Origin: Dromiciops gliroides
Taxonomy: Eukaryota > Chordata > Mammalia > Microbiotheria > Microbiotheriidae
Direction of reading: 5' to 3'
Assembly (NCBI RefSeq): GCF_019393635.1
Contig: NC_057861.1
Coordinates: 382,738,315 to 382,802,314, forward strand
DNA length: 64,000 nucleotides
The translations under genes and the position numbers were made by a program. The notes under the pieces are model-generated. The model did no database searches. It saw nothing but the letters and a program-made list of their open reading frames with translations, and was not told the DNA's origin. Shown piece by piece: positions 1 to 13,447 of the stretch. Position 1 is the first letter of the stretch. The number at the start of each line of letters is the position of its first letter.

Positions 1-3000
1 TCTTTATTTACCTTGTTTTGATTATCTACAACAAAATGATGAAAAAAGACACAAAATTAGCTCCTTATAAGTGAATGATTCCCATACATGCACTTAGCCT
101 AGTTGCTAACCAAGGAAGAGTAGTGCTATAGCTCTAAAGGGAGGTACTATTTTAGGTACAGATTACTGACAATGCTAGAAATATAAACAATCTGCTTATT
201 CAAAATACCAAGAATTATTCTTACTTGCATTGGTAAGGGAATTTCAGAAATCATGGATTTTTATATCAATGTAACCACCAGACTTATCCTAATTCCTATA
301 AAATTATTACTTATATTATTTATATGATTTAATATTTGTGATATATCATATCATATATCATTTATTATACATAGTTTGATGCTTTCTTCATTCTTCCACC
401 TTAATTCCTTCCTTCTTATTCTGTGAAAATGAAATATACAGCGCAATTTTACTTCCTCTTGTTGTTTCTCAAAGAAATTGAGACAACTTTCTCTCAAGAT
501 AATTATTCTAAAAGACAAGAATAGAGAGATCATGTGTTCCATAAGTGTTTAAGAGGAGTGAACAAAGACTCTGGAAAGTATGAGATAGATACCCATTGAT
601 AGAAGTCATTGGGATTTTTAAGCTATTTGTATTGGCTATCTCTGATAGCCTTTAACTTCTGAAACTAGAAGGAGGCTTAGAAAAGCCTTATGGATCCATT
701 GTTCAGTTCCCTTAGTCCTCAAAGTACTGAGATTTTCCGTATGGTTTTAAGGTCATCTATCAAAAATATGTATACATTGATAATATAAGGTCATCTATCA
801 AAAATATGTATACATTGATAATATATCGATAACATTATGTGATATATAATAATATATAAGGTCCTTTACAAATCTTAAGGTACTATATGAATATTACCCA
901 TTATTACCATTAATATCATTATAGACCATTATTAAGGAGATATTATGTCTCTATTATCTTAGTGTGGGTGACATATAACTGGAATATTGTAACTATGTAG
1001 ATAATTTATAAGATATTATAGTCATATTATGAGCATAGTCATTAAAGAGCAAATATATACACTTTGCCCTCTTGGTTTTGAAGATGAATTTTTCAATGAT
1101 CCTTTTTATTTTTATTCTAGAAAATAGTGGAAGATCCAATTCAGAAAATAGTTACATTTAAGAGTACGTTTTTATCATATCTTTCAAATGGTTTTAGATA
1201 ATTATCAGACCATAGGTTATGATTCAACCATTTAATACTAGATGTATTTGTAAATTTTGGGGAAAAAACATGGATGATGATTATTCAGCACTAAGGGAAA
1301 ACAGCTTATAAGGCTGAACACCAGAGCAAAAATTTCTCCTATGTCAAAAAGCAAATAGAAGATAAGGATAAAAAGGAGGAAAGGTAAAAGGGAAGGAAGT
1401 GATTCTTCATTTCTCATGACTCCTTCCCATATGATTGTCTTCTGAGATCTTTCCTGTCACAGAACTTAAAGTTGCCATTGGAAGTGGTGGTCCTCACTAG
1501 AGAATATAGTCTTTCTTTGTATATGTTTCCTTGCCATTTTATGAAGATAGAACTCAGTAGATGGGCCTTGGGTAAAAGTCTCTCCACTCTGTTGATGGGG
1601 GAATATGCAAGATACCGTTTAAAAATATTTGCCTGAGCCATCATGAGCTGACTCACTCATTGACCTTTCAGTGTGGATAGGAATGTTCTCAGTAATCTTT
1701 TAGATGGGAAGCATAAGTTTGAATTTTTATGAAATGGCTGGGCAAGAAAGAAATAGAGAACCAAAATGTTTTATCAGTGGAGGAGGTCTTATTGACCTTG
1801 TCTATGTGTACCAGTTTATATGATTGGTATTTATACTGATTCATTTTTGTTTTCATAAATCACAGGAACAAATATTGAAAATGCCATTAAATATATTCTA
1901 AATATATATTTCTTTCTATATTCTCAACTAATTTTAAAGAAATAATCATTTTCTGGTGCTTTTAAATTTGAAGTAGCTAATTTTTTAAAAAAAATCATTA
2001 GTATTTTCTCAGCAAAACCATCTGCTAAATTCTTCAAGTTCCATCTACTTATTTCACATTTTTCTTAATGAATTAGATTTCCTTGAATTCCAAAGTCAAA
2101 ATTATTTAAATTACATATTTACTGCAATTGTTTAAGTATACAAAATAAATGACATTAATGATAGGGACCAGGAATAGGACTGGACCTGTGATTTCATTGG
2201 TACGTCCTGGTGAGCAAATTCTATACCAATGCAAGTTGTCACCTTCTGTACATCTAATAGTGTTAAAGAGTTGTCTAGAACAGTGAAGTGAAGTGGGTTG
2301 TCCAGAGTTCTATAGGCTTTAGGGATGACAGTAAGATACTTTATGATCTAAAAAGGAAGAGGGTCTGTCAGTTATCAAGAGCAAATGATAACACACAGAC
2401 AATTTAAATGCTTCCTGAATACTTATGAAAAGGTAAACAATATAGAGGAACATTAGTTTTGTCCTCCATGGAGGATTTTGAGAAAATGACATCACCCACC
2501 CCATGCTTTAGCTTTGGATGATGCTCTCCTGATTTCTTTTAAGTACCTCCTCATCTTAAAAAGACTTGAAGTATATCTCAGATACTACTTTCTACAGTCA
2601 CTCCAATTACTCCAGTTATTAACACTCACTACTTTCTGAAATTTCTATGGATATAGAGTTGATTCTTATAATTTACAGTAGTTATGTTCTATAAAGTCAC
2701 CATATACACTGAATTAATGAATCATGAACCATTGATCCTAGTGGAAATGCTGGGTTAGTTTCATGGGAGCCTCTGGTCACAGCATTTACTATATGCAGAT
2801 CAGCAAATTTTCTCTCCCTTTTTCTAGATGCATGGTATTATTCCTTCATTCACAATGAATTCAGAGCCAACAGCACAATATAACATGTCAGAATGAAACT
2901 TATCTACCAGAAAAATTATCTAATGGAACTAATTTTTCCATAAGTTCTTACATTAGAAGCACTAGACAGAATGTTAGCATTACATTTGGAGGATATTTTA

Positions 3001-3478
3001 AATAGCAAAATCACCCCAAAAAGTACACAAAATTTTTAAAGTGTACCAAATAGAAGGGGAAGTGGACATTTGTTTACAACAGGAGAGCTAAAACTAGGAG
3101 GTAGTCCACTACCTTGTTTGACCTCAGCTGAGTCATGTTGAGTGACTCAGATTTCTTGGAACTTTGCATATGTCTGTGAATGACTGCAAAAGTTCCACAA
3201 GTATTGATTTTAGTGTTACAAATAAGTTTTGGACAAATTTACAAATATTGACTACATGAATAGTGAAGATAAAATATGTTTTATGTCTCATGTATGTTTT
3301 ATATTTATCTGTGATGGCATAAATCACTAATGATCTATACTAGTAGACATACTCACACCAGTAAAACAGTTCATTGAAATAGCAAACTATTTAGTGTAAA
3401 AGTCAAATCGATAGAAAACAATAGTTACAATTTTAAATTAGATACAGTTTATTCACTAAATATATAATTCTGTTCTAG
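1..3478. other. Upstream GAD intron, no gene seen
   Basis: AT-rich sequence with no exon, no SINE of the Mar1 type and no recognisable LINE. I looked for the GAD exon with the PLP-binding lysine (NPHK motif) and did not find it. The only structured feature is the tandem duplication at 749-824. Confidence 0.5.
749..824. repeat. 38-bp exact tandem duplication
   Basis: The unit at 749-786, which begins AAGGTCATCTATCAAAAATA, is repeated without change at 787-824. It contains TGTATACA and TTGATAATAT motifs. Two identical copies indicate a recent slippage or duplication event. Confidence 0.9.
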
Positions 3479-3628
3479 GGTCTTCTTGAATCATGTAATC
3501 AGATGTGTGCTGGGTATCTATTCCAGCCTGATAAACACTATGATATAGTGTATGACACTGGGGACAAGACTATTCAATGTGGCCGACATGTTGATATCTT
3601 CAAACTCTGGCTAATGTGGAAAGCAAAG
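3479..3628 (+). CDS. GAD3: GAD exon A (50 codons)
   Basis: Preceded by a TTCTAG acceptor and followed by GTAGGA. Encodes [19 protein letters not shown] then [17 protein letters not shown] and [14 protein letters not shown]. The YDTGDK..QCGRHVD block is a hallmark of animal GADs; GADL1 and CSAD have QCSR or similar here. No stop, phase 0 at both ends. The next intron is about 9.3 kb. Confidence 0.92.
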
Positions 3629-6600
3629 GTAGGATCTCATAAACTACACTGTTTTGGCTTTGATTTATTTGGGAAAAATAGTTATGCAAGCTTATCATAA
3701 ATTCTTTGGTACCACCCTCACTTGTAGAATCCCAGAAAACCTATTCTCTAAAAGGTGCTCCATGGATCAGCACCCAAAGAAATCAATGCTTATGAGTTAT
3801 CACTAATGTTTTTACTTTTACTAGCCAACCAAAAGAATCATTCATTTAAATAAATGATACTCCATTAAATAGTATAACACATAAAATGATAACTAAAATT
3901 ATTCCTTGTACATATTGGATTTATTCTACCATTAGTTAACATATTACCAATAAGAAAGGGAATATAATCAGAGAACAAGTATATCCAAAGAACATGCATG
4001 TAAGGGACACATGAATATAAGGAACATGCCAGTAACCCATGTGGCCAGGGAACATATATGGTGAGCACCCATGGTGGGTGGTATAAAGAGGGCACATTCA
4101 TGGCCAGGGAAGCTTATATCTCTGATGTTGCAGGGAAGCCAATGGTAATTCCACCACACTGTTATTTACTAATATATGGCTGGAATACTGTGTTTGCTGG
4201 ACATGTCATTTCTGTTCTTGATAGTTCATGGTGCTGTGATATTATCTCTAGTAAACATCCTTTTTTACTCCAAGCAATATCCTGCCATCAAATATTTTAG
4301 CTTTAAGGCCCATGTAATGCTATTTTTACTCACATCTTCTATGATGTGGTGAAAAGAAAACCCTTTTTATTTATTTTTTTTTTTTGCGGGACAATGGGGG
4401 TTAGGTGACTTGCCCAGGGTCACACAGCTAGTAAGTGTCAAGTGTCTGAGGCTGGATTTGAACTCAGGTACTCCTGAATCCAGGGCCAGTGCTTTATCCA
4501 CTGTGCCACCTAGAAAACCCTTTTTCAACAAGGGTAGACTGAAATCTTTTTGTGTGCCTAGCCACTAGGACAATTGGACAACACACTTACCAGTTAGCTA
4601 ACAAAAGTGAACCACCATACTATTAGCTTATAGAATACCTGTTCTTTTTGGCTACCCACAGTTTATAATCTGAGGTAACTATCTGATTTAAACTTTGAAA
4701 TCCCTTACAGCTCACCACTCCAGTCCATTTTTCCTTCAATTCCCATGTGACACACTCCTCACCTCTTATCCATTCCCCCATAGACTCAAGTAACTCACTA
4801 TCTTTCCAAAATCAAGTAAAAAGTTATTTTTTGGCATTTAAAGTTTTTCCTATCCTGCCCCCTCCCTATATTTCCAGCCCTCCTACACTTTATTTCCCTT
4901 CACTATATAATCCAAGAATAATAGCCTGTTGGGAGTTCCTAGCACACAACTTATATTCAGATTCTATACCTATGGACCGGATAAATCTGTTACCTACAAT
5001 GCTCTCTATTCTCTCTTCTTCCTTGATTTCCTTCATTTCAGTTCAAATTCTACCTTTTGCTAGGGGCTTTTGCTGATCCTTGGGGATGCTAGACCTTTCC
5101 CTCTAAAATAACCTTCCATCTATTTTCTCTGTGTGTGTGTTTATGTGTATGGGTATGTGTATGTGTAAGTGCATGTGTATATGTATAGTCTATGCAATAA
5201 TTTCAATGTTGTCTTTGCCATTAGAATTTGTACTTCTTGAGAAAATGCTCCTTTTTGGCCCTTCTTTATATCCTCCCATTCAATACAGTGTAAATATTTG
5301 GCACATAGTAAATATTTCATAAGTCCTTGTTGATTAATGTACTGTTATTTAATCATTTGTAGGTGTTCTATATGCTAAACTCAATGTGACTGCTGGAAAA
5401 AAAGAGTTATGTAGAGGTTGGGGCTATAAAACCAATGACTATTTGGGGGGGGCAATGAGGGTAAAGTGACTTGCCCAGTTTCACACAGCTATGAAAAATG
5501 CAATTCATCAACAGAGAAAGAACTGATGGTATATGGATACAGATTGAAGTTTTTTTTTTTGTTCTAATGTGGGGATGTTTTGCATGACTGCACATGTATA
5601 ACATATTGAATTGCTTGAGTTCTTAAGGAGGGGTGGGGAGGGAGGGAGGAAGAGAGTTTGGAACACAAAGTTTTAAAAAATCAATAATCAATATGAAAAT
5701 TTGATTTTACATGTAACTTGGGGAGAATTCTAAATAGATAAAAAATTATAATATACTCCTTACTTTTTTACTATTCAAATTCCTTTCCAAGGGGCATTTA
5801 CCTCCATATATGGCACCCGCCTTAGCTCTAGAGCAATGAACCAAGTCCAATTCAATTTTGCCATTGTTTCTGAATGAGGCATGTCAATTTGCTCTTTTTG
5901 ACTCCATTCACTATACAAATATGATCCAAAGTTTCCCAGCCTCCCTTCAAATTTTATGTTGTCTTCCCCACTAGAAGATAAGGTTTTTTTGAGGCAGAGG
6001 CTGGTTTTACTCTTGTGTTCATAACCCCAGTGCATAATGCATAGTAGATACATAAATGCTTTAAAAGAAGTTCATTCATTTATTTCCAAGTTCTTAACAG
6101 CATAAAGTTGATCAAAAACTAAATCAAAGTTGGAAAGGTCCTTAGCCTCTAACCTCCTACTCGGTAGCAGCCTTTATGTTGAATTTTCACATTAGGGAAA
6201 AAACAAATAAAAACCTTGGTGTTTTTATAGCATTCTTGGTCAGTGAAAAGCCTCTAGTCTCCTTGTATATGTATTCCAAAGGTGAAAGGAACTACAGAAG
6301 TTTGTAAACTAGACAAAATGAACTGGAGAAAAAGAACTGGAAATTCCACTTAAATATAAGCACTAGTTCAATTTTATAGTTCAACCTTTCCTGGTGTTGT
6401 TTGAGATGGTCCCAGCTTTTGAAACATTCATATTGGGTGATCCTCTGCATCTTCATAGCACATGATTATTCCATTTACAGCTTGATAATCACATTAATTT
6501 ACCCTACTTTGTCCCTATGAAGTCAAAATTACATATTCAGATCCTAATGTATGGGGCCATTTAAAGTAGTGGAATAATGTGAAAATTAAAGTAAGTTATA

Positions 6601-9600
6601 TAGAACAAAATTAGAATTTGTGAAGGAAAATATGGACTCTTTCAGATTTCATAAAATAAGTACTATAAAAACCTATGCAATGAAATCTTGGAGCTCTTTA
6701 ATTAAAGTAAAAATCCCCTATGAAACCCCATATACTTATCTGTTTTACATATGTAAATGTTTCCCTTGGTTTCTATTTTAAGATATCCCATGGATTACAT
6801 ACTTTTATTTTTTAAGGTTACTATGTCATTGCACACAACTATAATCTTTTTGAATAATAGTTTACTTTTCTCTTTAGTGTTAGATTATTTCAAGGATAGA
6901 TATAGTTACTGAACATATGTTTCAGAAGTATAAAGAACCCTATGGTGAGGAAATTTCCTCCTTCTACCATCTCAGGTTATCACTTTCATCACCTAGATAT
7001 TTTTGGAGGGGGGAAGGGCCTCTAAAATGTTAAATAATTTGCTGGGGCACAGAGCCATAGTGTATCAGAGGTGAGATTTGAACCTAGTTCTGGATTTGAA
7101 ACTACCAACTATCCTACTGCTACCTCTCTTATTTCAAATCAAAATGAAATATAATTAGCATGTAGAATTTGAGGAATACTTATATAAAATATGTTTGAAA
7201 ATAACATCATTTTGTTATAATTTGATGAAACTATCATCTCATTTATGTTTCTATTCCCTGAAGTAATGCAAATTTCAACCATCCATGGCTTCTCCTTCTG
7301 TAATACTTGTCTACATTCTTGCATTCAGGGACTACTCAATGTCCTGGTGCTCTTCATCTGAATTTTTTTAGTATTGATAGTACTATTAAATAGTCTTGGA
7401 GTGGCCATCTATCATTCCTAACTTTTGCAGCATAATCAGCCCACTGCTTTGTCTGGTCAGACACTTGTATTATGACCATATCTTGTTTACCAATAATAGT
7501 TAGTATTTACATAGCACCTTAAGATTTGCAAAATGCTTTACAAATGTTATATTATTTACAACAACCCTGGGCAGAAGATATTATAATTAGACCTACTTTA
7601 CAGGAAACTGAAGTAGATAGTGGATGTACCTTGTCTAAGGTCACAGAGCTCTAAAATGAGATCAGATTTAAACCGAGAACTTCCTGACTTCATATCCAGA
7701 GGTAGCTGCTATGAAAAGTCATCATTTGCAATGTGCTATAGCCTTATACTATCTATGCATATTTCTTTTCCCTTTTGCCAATCCTTGACACCTTGATTTT
7801 TTCAAAAGTGAGAACATATGGTGATATAAGAAATTGAGCATGGGCACTTTTAATTCATACTGACATAATTACTTCACAAAGGAATGCTATTCAAAATATT
7901 ACCACATGATTCTTTACTGTTTTTTTTTTCCTCAATTGTCTAGAATATATTTTTTATTACTACAAAGTGTGGTAAAAATTATTTGTGGTAAAGATTAATA
8001 TTCCCATTTTTAGCTAACTCATTTGGCAGGGGCCACACCTGGCCTACTCCAAGGTTACATATGTTACTGAGCTCAGAAAGGCTATTTTTGAAGGACCTCC
8101 CCTTTTGGGGGAGGAGAGATTGAACGCTTGCTGAAGGGAGGCAGGCTGCTTCCAGAATGCTAGGCATTTTCCGGAACTCAGCCTTTTCCATCTGGGCCCT
8201 TGAGCTGGCGCGTGTTCATGCTCTCACTGTGGCGACTGTGGTCTGGGTGGTGTGTGAGCAAACCTAGACTGGCGGGCTGTTCAGGTGTTTGGTGAGTTCA
8301 ATTACAGAAAACCCTAATAGGCTAAGTTTAGAGTTAAGAGCATTTCTCTGTATTTCTATTTTCCTATTTCCTTATCTTTGATTTTTATTAGTTTCACCTT
8401 TGTTGTTAAATTAATTCCCAAGTAATAAAATCTGATCCTTTTGTGAACTAAAGCCTAGAGGCTCCTTTCTTATTGGCCTGGGAGAAATAGCTAAAAAGGG
8501 CAGTTCAGAGGGGAGGTTAAGCCTAAAAAGGTCCCTCATATTTCTGGGACCCCAATATTGCGGCGAGTCACCCAAATAATGCTCCATATATCAAATTTTG
8601 GCCCTCACAAAAGTCATGAGTTTATGGTAAATTTTCAGTACAGAAAGCTTCTTCCATGGTCACAAACTCTACCCTTAATCTACTTTTTGAAAACCTATTA
8701 TTAGCCAAAAGAGAACCTAGAAAGAGTAAGAAAGTTTTGTTCTACTTCCAGAAAAAAAAAAATGTATGTAGAAGGAAAAAGTCTAGACAGAGAGCTACTT
8801 TTCCTTGTGAGAGTGTAAATTTCAAGAGCTTGAACAGTTAAGAGGTTCTTCATTTGTGTAGAATGAGCTAAAAGAAGAAAATAATTTAAATTGTCTAAGT
8901 CTTATAAAACGTGTCCACAGAAAAATTGAATGAAGGATTGGATTTCTGAGTGGAAGAAAAAACCATATCCCAGTGCTCTTCATATAGTACTATCTATTAT
9001 GGAGCAACATATATCACCACAAATATTGACACCAAAAGGAGGCTAGATAGATGTGTCACTCATCTTTTTGAATTATTCTAGTTCTATCTTGGGCAGAATT
9101 CCAGGGTTGACAAGGAAGAATCACAGAGACATTCATACCTTAAAGTGTCCAGTTAATATCACCTTCAATGTGAGCATCTAAAAAAACCTTACAGACATCA
9201 AATATTTGACTTCTTTCACTTGTATCAAAAGAAATAAAGAGAGATAAGATTAGGTGGGATAAATTAATTTTTTTTGGTGAGGAAGTTGGGGTTAAATGAC
9301 TTGCCCAGGGTCACACAGCTAGTAAGTATCAAGTGTCTGAGGATGGATTTGAACTCAGGGTCTCCTGAATCCAGGGATGGTGCTCTATCCACTGCACCAC
9401 CTAGCTGCCCCTGGATAAATTAAATTTTTAAAAATCAATCAATCAATGTGCATTTATCAAAAGGCACTGAGTTAAGCACTGTAGATACAAAGAAAGACAA
9501 AAATCATGTTCTATACCCTTATGGAGTTCTCATTTTAATAGGGGAGACAATATGTAAACAATTTGATATGCAAAATATATACAGACTAGAAGGAAGATAA

Positions 9601-12600
9601 CCTCAGAAGAAAGACAGGTCTATCCCCTGGGGATAGGGACAGGAAAAAAACAAAACAAAACAACTTCCTACAACAGGGGATTTGAATTGAGTTTAGAAGG
9701 AAGTGAGGAAAGGCAAGAGGCAAAAGTAAGGAAAGAATATTCCAAGTATGAGAGAGTCAGAGGAATGGTGGTGACAATATTTCATGTGATACATGTGTGG
9801 GAAGGCAAATAGACCAGCATATGTACATTGTACAATATGTAGAGGGGAATAAAGTATAAAAGGCTAGAAATAATTGAACAGGCCAAGTTGTGAAGAAATT
9901 GGAATGACAAACAACATTTGATATTTTAGCCTAGAGATAATGGCAGGGGGTAACTAGACTTTACTTAGTAACAGAGTTAGATCTGCATTTCAGGAAAAGC
10001 TTTAGTAAGTAAGTGGATGGATTGGATTGTCAAGAGATTTGATATAGTGACACCAACTAGAAGGCTATTGTAATAGTTCATGTGAAGAGTTTGTATTAGT
10101 TTGGTAGGTGTGTGAGAAGGGGATGTATGAGAGATGTAGTGAATATAGAAATATGATATTTCACAACAAAATGGATATATAGAGTGAATGAGAATGAAGA
10201 ATCAAGGATGATGCTAAGAGTGAGAGACTGCATGACTGGAAGAATTCTAGTGTCCTTGCTAGTCATAAAACATCTTGGAAGGGAAGTGGATTTGGGGGCA
10301 AAGAAAATCAGAGCTCTTTTTGATCTGCAGAATTTGAGATGCCTGCTGGATATCAAGTTCAAGATGTCCAAATGTCATTGGTTGTATGAGATTGCACCTC
10401 AGATATTTTCTCAAAGAGGACATAGTGATTAACTTATTAGAGTTTGAAACTACACTGAGATTCTTGGGACACTTTGCATATGTATAACTTGGAATCATGT
10501 CCATAGAGATGATCATTGAAGACATGGAAACTGATAAACTCACAAAACGAGATAATTTAGAATAGTGGTGTCAAATTCAAATATATAATGATTCCTGTGG
10601 GCCATATATTGAATTAGTTAATCATGTAATGTTTTCTATATTTTATAAATATTTCCCACATTTTAATCCAGTTTAGCACTGCACTCACAAGTGTTAGGTA
10701 CCACATGAGGCCAGTGAATGATGTATTTGCCATCTCTGGCATACAGAAGTGCTGCTTAACCTTTTATGTGTCATGTATCCCTTTGAAATTTTATAGAAAC
10801 TATGGATTTCTCAGAATTATTTTTAATAAATTGAGGGAATATTTGTAAAGCCATAGGTATAATATTTGGCACATAGTTATTTGTTCTTCATATTCAAAGT
10901 AGACCAATGATGTTATGTGTGATGTACTGACTTGTCCATGAATTAGATTTGAGTGAGGCAAAGCTGCACAAAGTCATCAAACTCACTCTGAGTCTTTGAA
11001 GTCAAGTGACATGAGAAAAGTCAAGGAGACTGTGATGGCCTGGGGTGCAATGGATGACCGTGGTGGCTTTGAAACTTAACTAAGCTCTAAGTACCCCACA
11101 GGGCCTTTTTCAGCCACCTTCGTGGATGTTGAAACCAATTGTTCTCAGTCACCCACTCTTCTAGGGAAAGTCTTCACATGCTTGGGGTAGAAATCCCATT
11201 AATTCACTGATTAGTTTGAGGTTTTTTGATTGCCATAAACCTGGTTTAACCTACCTACCAAGATGTTATGCCAGGGTATGTGTCTATTGCACATACTACA
11301 GCTTCTTGGAGCCACCACTGAAACATGGGTGAATCAGATGGACACAAAAGGTTGATGAACAGCCCTGAAAAGGGCTGAGCAAGCTTCCACACTAGAAGTG
11401 CCAGTACTCCTGAACACTCCATAAAGTGGAACATAGTAAACACTATATAAATGTTTATTCTTTCTCATACTCTCATAGGCATAAAATAAAATAGGTTTTC
11501 CAAAAGGAAGCAATAATGTCAAAATAAAAATATCAAACAACTTAAAGAAACATTTTAATAGAGCTCTGCATAAAGGGAGAATAGAAAATGGTTTAAAAAA
11601 GTCTGGGGGTATACCAGGGCTTAGTGGCTGTAGCCTATGTGAAGTGAAAGAAAATTAGAAAAAGCCTCAGATAGGAGAAAGAGGACAGAGCAGTTTTGAA
11701 AACCTAGAGATAATGATCAATACTATCAAAGACTATAGAAATTTCAAGAAGGATGAAAATTGAGAAAAGGCTGTTGGATTTGTCAATTAAGAGAAGACTG
11801 GCAACTTTGAAGAGGGCAATTGCAGTTGAATGATCAGGTTAGAAGCCAGTCTGCAGGGAATTTAGAAGTTAGAGTATATGAAGTGGAAAGACTCCTTTCT
11901 TAAGGAGTTTGTTTGAAAAGAAGAAAAAACAGGATGAGAGATGGGGGAGGATGGTCAAATCAAGTACAGGTTGATTTTTAAGGGTGGGAAGACATAGGAT
12001 TGTTTGTAGACAGAAGGAAAGCTTCTAGTAGACAGTAAGAGTTTGAAGTTTAGAGAAAGAATGAGGGTAACTTTTGTAGAAGATGCGGGGGGGCAGTGAG
12101 AGATAATATGTGAATGCTTAAAGGTGAATTCTCCAAGAGAACTGCCACAGCATCATTAGAGACAGGAGTAGTAGAGATGATAGGAAGAAAGATGCCTGAC
12201 TTATTGAAGAAGAGAACAGAAAAGGAAGTTGACCTTTTGGTAAAATTCATTCTTTAAAAAATTAAACACCAAATGAAGTGAGTCCTTCAGTTAAGAAGGG
12301 ATAGAGTGCAAAGGGAGAAAGGGGTAGAGAGAAAAACTTTAAAAGACATTAAAAATATCTTTATTACTATGTAGAACGCAGTGATCTTAGTTTAGATTTT
12401 CAGGACTTGAATGAACTCAAGGCAAGACACTGAATAGATTGGAGATGTTCAATTAGGCCTTTCATAACTGACCTTCAGAAAGCCTAGAAACAATAAATGC
12501 ATTAGAATTTCTCCTGATCTAAATTTCATACCTAAACAAAGCAATTTAATCTTACAAAAGGAATAACTCAGCACAGGAAATATAGAGTTTCCATCTATAG

Positions 12601-13381
12601 TCTGTTTTTTTTTTCCTACTGATAATTCCATTTATTTATCTTTGCATGGTATTCACTTTTATGTAAGATCATAGGAAGTGACCTAGGAGGACTTCTGATC
12701 CACCTCATGCCCTCCCTCCCCATATTGTAACTGAGGAAATAAAGGTTCAGCAACTTAAAAGGGCTTTTGTTCTATTTAATATGTGTGGGCCTTTCTTTGA
12801 CACACATATAGGCAGTCCCTGTTTTTTGAACTGTTTGTTTCAAGCATTTTAACTCATCATGTTTGCCAGGCAGAGTTCTATAGAACTATAGAAATTAACC
12901 ACCATGTATTAATAGATGAAATTTCAGAAATGAAAAAATAAACAGAGTCAATATTCTTTACAGGGCACCTCTGGCTTTGAAGTTCAGATAAACACATTTA
13001 TGGAGTTGGCAGATTATCTTTACAAGATTCTGAAGAAAAAAGAAAATTTTGAGCTTGTATTTGATGCAGAAGTAAGTTCCTAAGTGGTTCTTTCCTTTCC
13101 TTTCCTTTCCTTTCCTTTCCTTTCCTTTCCTTTCCTTTCCTTTCCTTTCCTTTCCTTTCCTTTCCTTTCCTTTCCTTTCCTTTCCTTTCCTTTCCTTTCC
13201 TTTCCTTTCCTTTCCTTTCCTTTCCTTTCCTTTCCTTTCCTTTCCTTTCCTTTCCTTTCCTTTCCTTTCCTTTCCTTTCCTTTCCTTTCCTTTCCTTTCC
13301 TTTCCAACTTAACTTTTCTTTCTTTTTATTTTTTATTTGGCATCATCTTCCCTTCCATATAAACCCCAACCTTTCTCCTCT

Positions 13382-13447
<66 letters not shown>

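Noticed and set aside
1-3478. Upstream GAD exons
   Set aside because: I looked for the NPHK lysine exon and other conserved GAD blocks and saw none; the preceding intron extends beyond the window.
13080-13362. Open frames of repeating Phe-Leu-Ser-Phe-Pro and Lys-Gly-Lys-Glu-Arg
   Set aside because: They are translations of the TTTCC pentanucleotide repeat in both directions.
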